Shown here in pieces: positions 52,289 to 60,549 of a DNA stretch of 64,000 nucleotides. The translations under genes were made by a program, and so were the position numbers. Within the stretch, counting starts at the first letter, position 1. Every line of letters starts with the position of its first letter. Origin of the DNA: JAJDXW01 sp965202895 (GTDB lineage Bacteria; Pseudomonadota; Gammaproteobacteria; HK1); NCBI GenBank assembly GCA_965202895.1, contig OZ241901.1, forward strand, positions 2,046,001-2,110,000, written 5' to 3'. The notes beneath the pieces were generated by a model. That model was not told where the DNA came from, searched no databases, and saw only the letters and a list, made by a program, of their open reading frames with translations.

Positions 52289-53065
52289 TCAGTGCAGAAG
52301 CCTCCACCTCCGGCCGAGCTCCTCGAAGAACCCGCGCTCGGTCTTGAGGGCGATCCAGGTGTTGACGTAGTTGATCCAGACCTGGTCCGACTGCGGCAGC
52401 AGCATGGCGATCGGGGTCGGCGCCTTGGGCGCGGAGACCGGCACGATCATCATCTGCGGATACTTCCGGACGAGCTTGTTGGCCTCTACGTTCGAGGTGA
52501 TGTGGGCGTCCGCACGCCCGGCCAGCACCTCCTGAAAGTCTCGCGCCGGCGCCTCGACGATCTTGTGCCGGGCGTTGGGGAAGAAGCGCTTCACGTACTT
52601 CTCCTGCACCGTGCCCAGGGTGGCGGCCACGGTCACGTCGGGCCGGTCGAGGTCCGCCCAGTCCCGGAACCGGTCCTCGTCCTCGGCCAGGATCAACGGG
52701 ACCGTGGCGAGCGAGAAGTAGCTCGTCGAGTAGCCCGCCGCCTTCGCGCGCGATGGCGAGATCGACGCCGATCCGGTGATGTGGTATTTGCCGGAAGCCA
52801 CGCCGTTGACCAGGGTCTTCCAGTCGGTGGCCACGAACTCGACCTCCACCCCGAGGTCCCTGGCGAGCTCCGTCATGACGTCGATGTCGTAACCCGTATA
52901 GGCATTGGTGGCCGGGTCCTTCATCGTCATCGGATTCCAGTCGCCGGTCGTGCCGACCTTGAGCACACCGTCGTGCAGGATCTCATCGAGCGCCGATTGA
53001 CCCTGGGCCGCCGTCGATACGGCGACGAGCAGCAGCGCCGCCGGGATCGTCTTGAGGAATCGCAT
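52289..53065 (-). CDS. Amino-acid-type ABC transporter substrate-binding protein
   Basis: This 258-residue periplasmic binding protein of family 3 (polar amino acid/cyclohexadienyl dehydratase-like) has signal peptide MRFLKTIPAALLLVAVSTAA, then GVLKVGTTGDWNPMTMKD, YTGYDIDVMTELARDLGVEV and SASISPSRAKAAGYSTSYF. It is divergent from the ATPase and permease genes, with repeat R1 copy D between them. Ligand unknown. PheC-type dehydratases share this fold, so an enzymatic role is a less likely alternative. Confidence 0.88.
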   Translation of the reverse strand: MRFLKTIPAALLLVAVSTAAQGQSALDEILHDGVLKVGTTGDWNPMTMKDPATNAYTGYDIDVMTELARDLGVEVEFVATDWKTLVNGVASGKYHITGSASISPSRAKAAGYSTSYFSLATVPLILAEDEDRFRDWADLDRPDVTVAATLGTVQEKYVKRFFPNARHKIVEAPARDFQEVLAGRADAHITSNVEANKLVRKYPQMMIVPVSAPKAPTPIAMLLPQSDQVWINYVNTWIALKTERGFFEELGRRWRLLH

Positions 53066-53457
53066 CGTTCCCGCCTCCCTCGTGAGCCGGGGCGGATTAT
53101 CGGGCCGAACCCGCCGGGCCGCAATCGGCCCTCCCGGAGGCCCGGGACCTCTTCACGCCGTGGAGTCGGTTCGCGCGGGCGAGCCCGGTTCGGTCGAATC
53201 GGAGCGGCGCGCCCGACACGGACGTCCCGGGAAGAGCGATGGGCATCGACGCCCGGCCGCGAGTCGGTCAGCGTGAAATGGCCCTCCCGGAGGCCGTCGC
53301 CGGCCGGTCCCGGAACGACCGGGCCCCCGACCCGCGCCCGGGCGGCGGAGCCGGACGCGGCCGCGTCGCCGGTCCGGCCGGCGCCCGCGCCGCCCGCTCA
53401 GCCGCTAGACTGCCGGTGCGGCCGAACCGGGCCGCCGACACGGCGGGGCGATTCCCG
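53066..53457. other. Divergent SBP/ATPase intergenic region
   Basis: About 390 bases dominated by repeat R1 copy D (53150-53284). An open frame in phase with the ATPase gene exists upstream of 53458 but encodes Arg/Pro-rich sequence, so it is not included. Confidence 0.4.
53150..53284 (+). repeat. Dispersed repeat R1, copy D
   Basis: It begins CTTCACGCCGTGGAGTCGG and ends GAGTCGGTCAGCGTGAAATGG, with TTCGCGCGGGCGAGCCCGG, TTCGGTCGAATCGGAGCGG and GGGCATCGACGCC between, as in copies B and C. It is flanked on both sides by GGCCCTCCCGGAGGC-like sequence (53128-53142 and 53280-53294), a possible target-site duplication of about 15 bp. Confidence 0.75.
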
Positions 53458-54270
53458 ATGCGCGACGAAGCCGGAGGACGCGAGGGCGCCGGCCCCGGAC
53501 GGGGGGATCGAGGGGAGCCGATCATCCGTATCCGCCGGGTGTCCAAGTCCTTCGGCGCGTTCGAGGCGTTGCGCTCGGTGTCGGCGGACGTGCTCCTCGG
53601 CGAGCGGGTGGTCGTCTGCGGCCCCTCGGGCTCCGGCAAGTCGACCCTCGTGCGCTGCGTCGGCGGGCTGGAGCGGCACGAATCGGGCACGATCGTCGTC
53701 GACGGCATCACCCTCGACGACCGTCGCGAGACCATCGCCTCCATTCGCTCCCGGATCGGCATGGTGTTCCAGCAGTTCAACCTCTTTCCGCACTTGACGG
53801 TGCTCCGCAACCTTACCCTCGGCCCCATGCGGGCCCGCGGAATGACGAGGAAGGAGGCGGACGAGCTCGCGGCCCACTACCTCGAACGGGTGCACATCCC
53901 GGAGCAGGCCCACAAACTCCCCGGCGAGCTGTCGGGCGGCCAGCAGCAACGGGTCGCCATCGCGCGGGCCCTGTGCATGGAGCCCCGCATCATGCTGTTC
54001 GACGAGCCGACCTCCGCCCTCGACCCGGAGATGATCAACGAGGTGCTCGAGGTGATGGTCGAGCTCGCGGCGAGCGGGATGACGATGATCTGCGTCACCC
54101 ACGAGATGGGGTTCGCCCGGCGGGTCGCGGACAAGATGGTCTTCATGGACCACGGCGAGCTCGTGGAGACGGCGGAGCCGGAGCGGTTCTTCCGCCGCCC
54201 CGAGAGCCGCCGGTGCCGCGAGTTCCTGCAGAAGATCCTGCACCACCAACCAGCCGGTGGACTTCGGTGA
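53458..54270 (+). CDS. Polar amino-acid ABC transporter ATP-binding protein
   Basis: This 270-residue ATPase of the GlnQ/HisP type has Walker A GPSGSGKST, Q-loop FQQFNLFPHLTVLRN, signature LSGGQQQRVAIARAL, Walker B IMLFDEPTSALDP and switch histidine VTHEMGFA. ATG at 53458 is preferred to upstream codons. About 160 bases separate it from the permease gene. It serves the divergent binding protein. Confidence 0.93.
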   Translation: MRDEAGGREGAGPGRGDRGEPIIRIRRVSKSFGAFEALRSVSADVLLGERVVVCGPSGSGKSTLVRCVGGLERHESGTIVVDGITLDDRRETIASIRSRIGMVFQQFNLFPHLTVLRNLTLGPMRARGMTRKEADELAAHYLERVHIPEQAHKLPGELSGGQQQRVAIARALCMEPRIMLFDEPTSALDPEMINEVLEVMVELAASGMTMICVTHEMGFARRVADKMVFMDHGELVETAEPERFFRRPESRRCREFLQKILHHQPAGGLR

Positions 54271-54428
54271 CGGGCGCGAGCCGGGGGCGGAGCGGGCGGG
54301 AGCGCGGCGGCGGTTCCACGGCGCCCGCCGCGCCCATCGCGCCCGCCCGGCCGTATCGGCGCCCGACGCCCGGGCCGGCATGGAGACGGGCCGGCGGACG
54401 ATGGAGCGGCGCTCCCGAACGCGGGGCG

Positions 54429-55178
54429 ATGAAGCGCGGGGCGCCCCTCGCCGTCGCCGGTGCGGGGCTGCTGCTCCTCTCCGGCTGCACGGCCAACTGG
54501 GGGTGGTACGTCGTCGACCCCACGACCGCTTCCGGGGCCGCGAACCTCCGGTTCCTGCTGAGCGGGCTCTACTACACCGTGCTCCTCTCGGTGACCGCGA
54601 TCCTGATCTCCGTCGCGCTCGGGCTGCTGATCGCCCTGCCCGGTCTCGGAACGAACCGGCTCGTGCGCGGCTTCAACCGGGTCTACGTCGAGGTCGTCCG
54701 CGCGGTCCCCATCCTCGTCCTCATCCTCTGGGTCTACTACGGCATGCCCCAGATCGCGGACGTCGCCATCAACGTGTTCTGGGCCGGGGTGATCGCCCTC
54801 GCCCTCTCCGACAGCGCGTTCCAGGCGGAGATATTCCGGGCCGGCATCCAGTCCATCGGCCGGGGACAGTACGAGGCGGCCCAGTCGATCTCGCTCGGAT
54901 ACGTGGACACGATGCGCTTCGTGATCCTCCCGCAGGCGATCCGGCGTATCCTGCCGGCGCTCGGCAACCAGTTCGTGTACATGCTGAAGATGTCGTCCCT
55001 GGTGTCGGTGATCGGGATGCAGGAGCTGACCCGGAAGGCGAACGAGCTGGTGGTGACCGAGTATCGCCCGCTCGAGATCTATACGATCCTCGTCCTCGAG
55101 TACCTGGCGCTGATCCTGCTCGTGTCCGCCGGGGTGCGATGGCTGGAACGGCGCATGGGGACCGATGCGCGGCGTTGA
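54429..55178 (+). CDS. Polar amino-acid ABC transporter permease
   Basis: This 249-residue HisM/GlnP-type permease has the EAA-loop region EAAQSISLGYVDTMRFVILPQAI and five or so helices. The first 20 residues resemble a lipoprotein signal (LLLLSGCTANWGW), which is odd for a permease. The sequence SGC may simply be the end of a non-cleaved first helix. Only one permease gene is present, so it probably forms a homodimer. It is followed by an AhpD-like gene. Confidence 0.88.
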   Translation: MKRGAPLAVAGAGLLLLSGCTANWGWYVVDPTTASGAANLRFLLSGLYYTVLLSVTAILISVALGLLIALPGLGTNRLVRGFNRVYVEVVRAVPILVLILWVYYGMPQIADVAINVFWAGVIALALSDSAFQAEIFRAGIQSIGRGQYEAAQSISLGYVDTMRFVILPQAIRRILPALGNQFVYMLKMSSLVSVIGMQELTRKANELVVTEYRPLEIYTILVLEYLALILLVSAGVRWLERRMGTDARR

Positions 55179-55236
55179 CCTCGCGGGCGGGACGGAGCCG
55201 GAAGACGGGAGCGGGGCGAGAGGAGGAGGAGCACGG

Positions 55237-55818
55237 GTGGCGCCGGCCTGGATCAGGATGCTGTCGGACGAAGAGGCGGACGAGGACCTGCGCGAAGCGC
55301 TGGCACTCGCCCGCACCCCTCACGGTACGGTGGACAACGTCATGCGGGCCCACTCCCTGCGCCCGAGCACCCTGCGCGGGCACGTGCTCCTGTACCGGGC
55401 GGCGCTGCACGACGACGCGAACACGCTCCCCGCATGGCTCCAGGAATGCATCGCCTCGTACGTCTCGATCCTCAACGACTGCCCCTACTCCCTGGCGAAC
55501 CACTGGGCGAATGCGCGGCATCTCATCGGCGACGACGCCCGCGCCGCCCGGATCGAGGCGACCCTCGCGTCGCGCCGGCCGGAGGACGTCTTCGAGGGGC
55601 GGGAGCTCGCGCTCATGCGATATGCCGAGAAGCTCACCCTCCGGCCGGGCGCGATGGAGCGGGCGGACGCGGAGGCGTTGTCCGCGGCCGGGCTCGACGA
55701 CGGCGAGATCCTCGAAGCCAACCAGATCGTCGGGTACTTCAACTACGTCAACCGGTGCCTGAACGGTCTCGGGGTCACCACGGACGGGGACGTGGTCGGC
55801 TACTACGCGGATCCCTGA
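55237..55818 (+). CDS. AhpD-like/carboxymuconolactone decarboxylase-family protein
   Basis: This is an all-helical AhpD-like protein of the peroxidase-related subgroup (about 193 residues from the GTG). The usual active-site CxxC is represented by only one cysteine (SILNDCPYSLANH). The C-terminal EANQIVGYFNYVNRCLNGLG is typical of this subgroup. GTG at 55237 follows an AGGAGGAGGA ribosome-binding site. An ATG at 55165 overlapping the permease end would add 24 Gly-rich residues. Function unknown. Confidence 0.8.
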   Translation: MAPAWIRMLSDEEADEDLREALALARTPHGTVDNVMRAHSLRPSTLRGHVLLYRAALHDDANTLPAWLQECIASYVSILNDCPYSLANHWANARHLIGDDARAARIEATLASRRPEDVFEGRELALMRYAEKLTLRPGAMERADAEALSAAGLDDGEILEANQIVGYFNYVNRCLNGLGVTTDGDVVGYYADP

Positions 55819-55840
55819 TCCGATGCGCCCGGCTCCCTTC

Positions 55841-55884
55841 GCGCCGGCGGGCGGCGGTCCGGCGCCTCTCCCCGCGGCGGCCGG
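55841..55884 (+). repeat. 44-bp direct repeat, right copy
   Basis: It matches 52221-52264 at 43 of 44 positions, in the same orientation, after the AhpD-like gene. Confidence 0.7.
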
Positions 55885-55911
55885 CCGGCGGCCGGAGCGC
55901 GGGAGCGGCTG

Positions 55912-56925
55912 ATGCCCTTCGCCACGGCCCGGACGGTCGATTCCGGGGCCATCCCCGTCGTCGACCTCGCGCCCCTTCGGGACGGGACCGCCCCGGATGC
56001 GGTCGCGCGCGCCCTGCTGGATGCGAGCCGGAGGCTCGGCTTCATCTATGCCGCCGGCCACGGCATCCCCCCCGGCGTGACGGATTCCCTCCGGGAGACC
56101 GCCTACCGCTTCTTCCGGGCGCCGGAGGAAGCCCGGCGGACGGTTGCGGTGTCCGCGAAGCATCGGGGCTGGATCGGGCGCGGCGGCGCGAGGATGGAGG
56201 ACGGCGCCGGAGCCGACCTCAAGGAGAGCTTCCTCTTCGGGTACGAGGACGAGCACGGGTGGGCGCCGGAGGACCATCCCCTGCGCGGATCGAACCGGTG
56301 GCCCGCGTTCCTCCCCGAGCTTCGGGGGCGGGGAATGCGGTTCTTCCACCATGCCCACGAGGCAGCCCGGCATCTGATGAGGGGCTTCGCGATCGGCCTC
56401 GGCCTCGAGGAGGACTTCTTCCTTCGTTCCTGCACCCGGCCGCTCAGCCGGGCGTCCCTCGTCCACTACCCCCCGCAGAGCGAGGACATGGAGGCGGACC
56501 GGTTCGGCGTCGGGCCCCATACCGACTTCGGGGTGCTGACCGTGCTCTGCCAGGACGACGTCGGCGGGCTCCAGGTCCGGGATGCGGACGGCGCCTGGGT
56601 CCATGCGCCGCCCATCGAAGGGACCCTCGTGGTCAACGTCGCCGACCTTCTCTCCCGCTGGACCAACGGCGCCTGCCGGTCGACGCCGCACCGGGTGGTG
56701 AACCGCTCGGGCCGGGAGCGGCTCTCGCTCGTGCTCGCGTTCGACCCCGACCCGGAGACGGTGATCGACGCGCGCGCGGTCTTCGGGCCCGGCGTGCGGG
56801 TCGAGCACGAGCCGATCACCTGCGGGGACTATCTCGTCCGGCGTTTCGGCAAGGCGTTCCCGTACCGCTCGCAGGCGCCGGAGGGGGATCGCTCGGGAGA
56901 GACCGGGGCCGGCCCGGCCAGGTGA
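55912..56925 (+). CDS. 2-oxoglutarate/Fe(II)-dependent oxygenase (isopenicillin N synthase-like)
   Basis: This 337-residue enzyme of the DIOX_N plus 2OG-FeII_Oxy architecture has iron ligands H203 and D205 (GPHTDFG) and H260 (STPHRV), and the 2OG-binding R270-x-S272. N-terminal IPVVDLAPL and FIYAAGHGIP are typical. Members oxidise diverse small molecules. The substrate is unknown. It lies upstream of an M29-like gene on the same strand, 12 bases away. Confidence 0.9.
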   Translation: MPFATARTVDSGAIPVVDLAPLRDGTAPDAVARALLDASRRLGFIYAAGHGIPPGVTDSLRETAYRFFRAPEEARRTVAVSAKHRGWIGRGGARMEDGAGADLKESFLFGYEDEHGWAPEDHPLRGSNRWPAFLPELRGRGMRFFHHAHEAARHLMRGFAIGLGLEEDFFLRSCTRPLSRASLVHYPPQSEDMEADRFGVGPHTDFGVLTVLCQDDVGGLQVRDADGAWVHAPPIEGTLVVNVADLLSRWTNGACRSTPHRVVNRSGRERLSLVLAFDPDPETVIDARAVFGPGVRVEHEPITCGDYLVRRFGKAFPYRSQAPEGDRSGETGAGPAR

Positions 56926-56937
56926 GCGCAGGCGGAG

Positions 56938-58101
56938 ATGCACCGGCGCACCGAACTCGCGGAGGGGGCCCGCAACCTCCTCGTCCACTGCGCCCGCCTC
57001 CGGCCGGGGGCGGACCTTGCCGTCGTCCACGAGGACCCGGCGCTCGGCTGGTACGACCTCGAGGCCCCGCTCGCGGTCGCGGAGGAGGCCCGCCGGATGG
57101 GCGCCGCGCCGGTGCTCGTTCGGGTCGGCGCGCCCGGCAACGAGCCGGACCGGCGCGCGGAGGAGGCGGTCGCGGAGCACGACGGGGCCGTCTTCTTCTC
57201 GCGCATCGGCGACCAGGACCGCTTCGGCGACGACCCGGCCCCCGGAAAGACGGTCGTGATGTGCTACGCCCGCGACTCGGCCATGCTGGCGTCGGCCTAC
57301 GGCCGGACCGATCACCGGGCGCTCCTCGATCTCGCGTCCGCGGTCGATCGGATCCTCCTTCGCGCCGGCACGATCCGGATTTCCTGCCCGCTCGGCACGG
57401 ACCTCTCGGGAACGGCGGCGGGGGCAGGGGCGGGAACGGGGGCGGGGGCGGAGAACGGACCGGGGGAGCCCGTCGGGGCGGCGGCCGTGCGGCGGTTTCC
57501 GATGGGCGTCCACCGGCCCGTCGAGGCTTCGGGGTTCTCCGGGCGGGTGGTCCTCGCCGGCTGGCTGGCGAGCACCGGATCGAAGGTGTACGAGCCGGCG
57601 TCCCTCGCCGTCGAGCGTCCGGTGGTCGCGGAGGTCGCGTCCGGCCGGCTGGCCGGGCTGCACGGCGAAGCGGGGCTCGTCGATCGGATCCGCGCGCACT
57701 ACCGGATGGTCGCGGAGAGGTTCGGCCTGGACCCCGGTGTCGTGCACTCGTGGCACGCCGGCATTCATCCCGGATGCGCCTACCCGGCGCGCGCCGAGGA
57801 AGATCCGGACCGTTGGGCGAACAACGTCTTCACCAATCCCCGATTCGTTCATTTCCACACCTGCGGGGCCCTGCCGCCGGGCGAGATCTGCTGGACGGTG
57901 CTCGACCCGACCATCGAGGTGGACGGCGCCGCGCTCTGGCGGCGCGGCCGGCTGCGCCCGGAGGCGTTCGCGCCCCTGCGGGACTGCCTCTCCCGGTGGC
58001 CGGTGCTCGCTCCCCTCTTCGCCGAGCCTTCGGACGCGATCGGGATCGACGCGGCCGGCCCTCCGGCGGACCGGGACCGTTCACGCCGGACCCGCCGGTA
58101 G
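56938..58101 (+). CDS. Leucyl-aminopeptidase (M29)/NicX-like protein
   Basis: This 387-residue protein resembles the aminopeptidase T (M29) fold shared with 2,5-dihydroxypyridine dioxygenase NicX. The C-terminal FVHFHTCGALPPGEICWTVL resembles the metal-site region of that group, but the match is moderate. A Gly/Ala-rich insertion of about 20 residues (57413-57460) interrupts the middle. Its stop codon lies within one unit of a 37-bp near-duplicate repeat (58072-58108). Function is not certain. Confidence 0.6.
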   Translation: MHRRTELAEGARNLLVHCARLRPGADLAVVHEDPALGWYDLEAPLAVAEEARRMGAAPVLVRVGAPGNEPDRRAEEAVAEHDGAVFFSRIGDQDRFGDDPAPGKTVVMCYARDSAMLASAYGRTDHRALLDLASAVDRILLRAGTIRISCPLGTDLSGTAAGAGAGTGAGAENGPGEPVGAAAVRRFPMGVHRPVEASGFSGRVVLAGWLASTGSKVYEPASLAVERPVVAEVASGRLAGLHGEAGLVDRIRAHYRMVAERFGLDPGVVHSWHAGIHPGCAYPARAEEDPDRWANNVFTNPRFVHFHTCGALPPGEICWTVLDPTIEVDGAALWRRGRLRPEAFAPLRDCLSRWPVLAPLFAEPSDAIGIDAAGPPADRDRSRRTRR

Positions 58102-58182
58102 GCGAAGGCGCTTCGGACCGCCGGCCGGTGGTCGGCTCCCCGCATCGGGACCGTTCGCGCCGGACCTGCCGGCAGGCGAAGG
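58072..58182. repeat. Pair of 37-bp near-identical repeats
   Basis: Units at 58072-58108 and 58146-58182, both beginning CGGGACCGTTC and ending GGCGAAGG, differ at three positions. The first spans the stop codon of the preceding gene. They may be remnants of a small duplication. Confidence 0.65.
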
Positions 58183-58372
58183 ACCCCGCGCGCGGGGCCA
58201 TGATCGGGCGGCAGGAGGCGGCGGCGGACGCGCGCCGGGGAGGGGCCGGCGCGCGGGGCCGGGGCGCCGGGCAGGGTCGGGGTGCGGACGGCGGTGCGGC
58301 CGATGGCCGGTCGATCCGGCGGCGCGCGGTATCATTCGCCCCCGTTCGGAGCGGAGCCAAGGGGGCGGGGTG

Positions 58373-58846
58373 ATGGCCGGCCTGTATTTCGAGGACTTCG
58401 AGGTCGGCAAGACCTACCGGCACCCGTACGGGCGGACGGTGACGGAGATGGACAACGTCCTCTTCACCTGCCTCACCATGAACACCCAGACCCTGCACCT
58501 CGACGAGGAGTTCGCGCGCACCACCCAGCACGGGGCGCGGGTCGTCAACAGCATCTTCACCCTCGGGCTGCTGGTCGGGATGACGGTGAGCGACCTCACC
58601 CTCGGGACCACCCTCGGCAACCTCTCGATGACCGACGTCCGGTTCCCGGTCCCCGTCTTCCACGGCGACACCCTGCGGGCGGAGACCGCCATCCTCGAGA
58701 AGCGGGCGAGCCGCTCGAAGCTCGACCGCGGGGTCGTCACCTTCGGCCATACCGCGTACAACCAGCGCGACGAGGAGGTGGCGTACTGCCGCCGGGCGGG
58801 GATGATGATGCGCCGGCCGCCGGCGGCGGAGCCCGGATGCGGCTGA
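58373..58846 (+). CDS. MaoC-like hydratase (hot-dog fold)
   Basis: This 157-residue single hot-dog protein of the MaoC/enoyl-CoA hydratase-2 family includes YFEDFEVGKTYRHPYGRTVT and MNTQTLHLDEEFARTTQHG, where the catalytic Asp and His are expected, then VNSIFTLGLLVG. A GGGGGCGGGG ribosome-binding site precedes the ATG. The stop overlaps the ligase start by ten bases, so the genes are coupled. Confidence 0.88.
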   Translation: MAGLYFEDFEVGKTYRHPYGRTVTEMDNVLFTCLTMNTQTLHLDEEFARTTQHGARVVNSIFTLGLLVGMTVSDLTLGTTLGNLSMTDVRFPVPVFHGDTLRAETAILEKRASRSKLDRGVVTFGHTAYNQRDEEVAYCRRAGMMMRRPPAAEPGCG

Positions 58847-60549
58847 CCGACTTCACGAGCTACGCCGACGCGCAGGCCCATTTCTCCCGCGCCGCCCTCT
58901 GGGACCTCGTCGAGGGAGACCGCGCGCGGCTCAACATCGCGCACGAGTGCGTCGACCGCCACCCGCCGGAGCGGACCGCGGTCCGCATCGCGTTCGCCGA
59001 CGGGCGCGGCGAAGCGTACACGTTCGGCGAGATCGCGGCGTGGTCGAGCCGCTTCGCGCACTTCCTCGGGCGCGAGGGGGTGCGGGCGGGCGAGCGGGTG
59101 GCGATCTTCCTCGAGCCGTCGCTCCCGTTCTACCTCGCGCTCTTCGGGGCGATGAAGGCGGGCGCGGTGGCGGTCCCGATGTTCACCCTGCTCGGCCGCG
59201 ACGCGGTCGCCGCCCGCATCGGCGACTGCCGGCCCGCGCTCGCGCTCGCCCGCGCGCCGCTCGAAGGCGCTCCCCGCACCATCGTGGCGGACGACGCCTT
59301 CCTCGAATCCCTCGCGCGCGAGCCGGACCGGTTCGAGGCGCGCACCGCGTCCTCCGACATGGCGATGTACCAGTACACCTCCGGCACCACCCGGGCCCTG
59401 CCGGAGGCGGTCCGGCACCGGCACCGCGCCATCGTCACGGTCCTCATCGCCGCCCTCTACGCGACCGGGGTGCGCCCCGGCGACCGGTTCTGCTGCCCGT
59501 CCTCGCCGGCCTGGGGCCACGGGCTGTGGCACGGGACCCTCGGCCCCCTCGCCCTCGGGGCGGAGATCACCGCGTGGTCCGGGCGCTTCGACCCGGAGCG
59601 GCTGCTCGAGGCGCTCGAGCGCCACCGCATCACCAACCTCTCCGCGGCCGCCACCCACTACCGGATGATGAAGAACTGCGGGGCGTCCGGCGCCCACCGC
59701 TACGAGATCGAGAAGCTCTCGTTCACCGGCGAGCCGATCGACTCCGACACCGCCGGGTTCGTCGAGCGGACGTTCGGGGGACTCGCGCGCAGCATGTACG
59801 GGACGACCGAGGTCGGGGTCATCCTCGGCGGCTATCCGGGGGCGGCCGATCTCCCGATGCGGCCGGGCAGCCTCGGCAAGCCGATGCCGGGGGTCGAGGT
59901 GGCGATCCGGGACGCGGGGGGCGCGGTGTCCGCGGCCGGCGCTTCGGGCGAGATCGTGGTCCGCCGGGGCGACGGGTGGTTCCCGACCCGGGACCTCGGC
60001 CGCGCCGACGAGGACGGCTGGTTCTACCACGCAGGGCGGGCCGACGACGTCATCATCTCGGCCGGCTGGACGATGAGCGCGGTGGAGATCGAGGACGCCC
60101 TGCTCCACCATCCCGACGTGGGCGAGGCGGCAGCCATCGGGGTGCCGGACGCGCTCCGCGGGCAGGTGGTGAAGGCCTTCGTGGTGAGCGGGGGCCGGAC
60201 GGGCGGCGACGGGTTCCGGGCCGAGCTCCAGGCGTTCGCACGCGAACGCCTGGGGCGACACGAGTATCCGCGGCAGGTCGAGTTCGTGGCGGAGCTTCCC
60301 AAGACGCCGGCCGGCAAGGTCAACCGCAAGGTGCTGAGGGAGCGCGAGGCGGCGTCCCGCGCCGCCGATGCGGATGGTGCCGCCGATGCGCGCCGGCCGG
60401 CCGGCCCGGACCGTGAGGCGAGCCGTGCCGCCGGGGCGAACCGGGCGCCGGCGGGCGGCGGCGCTCCCGCCTCCCGATCCGGCGCCGCCGGCGGCGGCCG
60501 GAGGGGGCGGGGCGGGGAGGCGCCCGGGGCGGAGGGAAGCCGCGCATGA
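58837..60549 (+). CDS. AMP-forming acyl-CoA ligase (benzoate-CoA ligase-like)
   Basis: This 570-residue ANL ligase has A5 (MYGTTEVG), A7-A8 (RDLGRADEDGWFYHAGRADD) and the A10 lysine (KTPAGKVNRKVL). The A3 loop reads TSGTTRALPEAV, with glutamate where most members have lysine (TSGTTG-PKG), a variant seen in some acetyl/benzoate-type ligases. The last 65 residues are Ala/Gly/Arg low-complexity sequence. It probably activates an aromatic or short acyl acid. It is coupled at both ends to hot-dog hydratase genes. Confidence 0.87.
   Translation: MRLTDFTSYADAQAHFSRAALWDLVEGDRARLNIAHECVDRHPPERTAVRIAFADGRGEAYTFGEIAAWSSRFAHFLGREGVRAGERVAIFLEPSLPFYLALFGAMKAGAVAVPMFTLLGRDAVAARIGDCRPALALARAPLEGAPRTIVADDAFLESLAREPDRFEARTASSDMAMYQYTSGTTRALPEAVRHRHRAIVTVLIAALYATGVRPGDRFCCPSSPAWGHGLWHGTLGPLALGAEITAWSGRFDPERLLEALERHRITNLSAAATHYRMMKNCGASGAHRYEIEKLSFTGEPIDSDTAGFVERTFGGLARSMYGTTEVGVILGGYPGAADLPMRPGSLGKPMPGVEVAIRDAGGAVSAAGASGEIVVRRGDGWFPTRDLGRADEDGWFYHAGRADDVIISAGWTMSAVEIEDALLHHPDVGEAAAIGVPDALRGQVVKAFVVSGGRTGGDGFRAELQAFARERLGRHEYPRQVEFVAELPKTPAGKVNRKVLREREAASRAADADGAADARRPAGPDREASRAAGANRAPAGGGAPASRSGAAGGGRRGRGGEAPGAEGSRA

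Noticed and set aside
54769..57858. Roughly 1000-codon antisense frame opposite the ABC permease, AhpD-like, 2OG oxygenase and M29-like genes
   Set aside because: It is the GC-driven shadow of four + strand genes, with no family signature.
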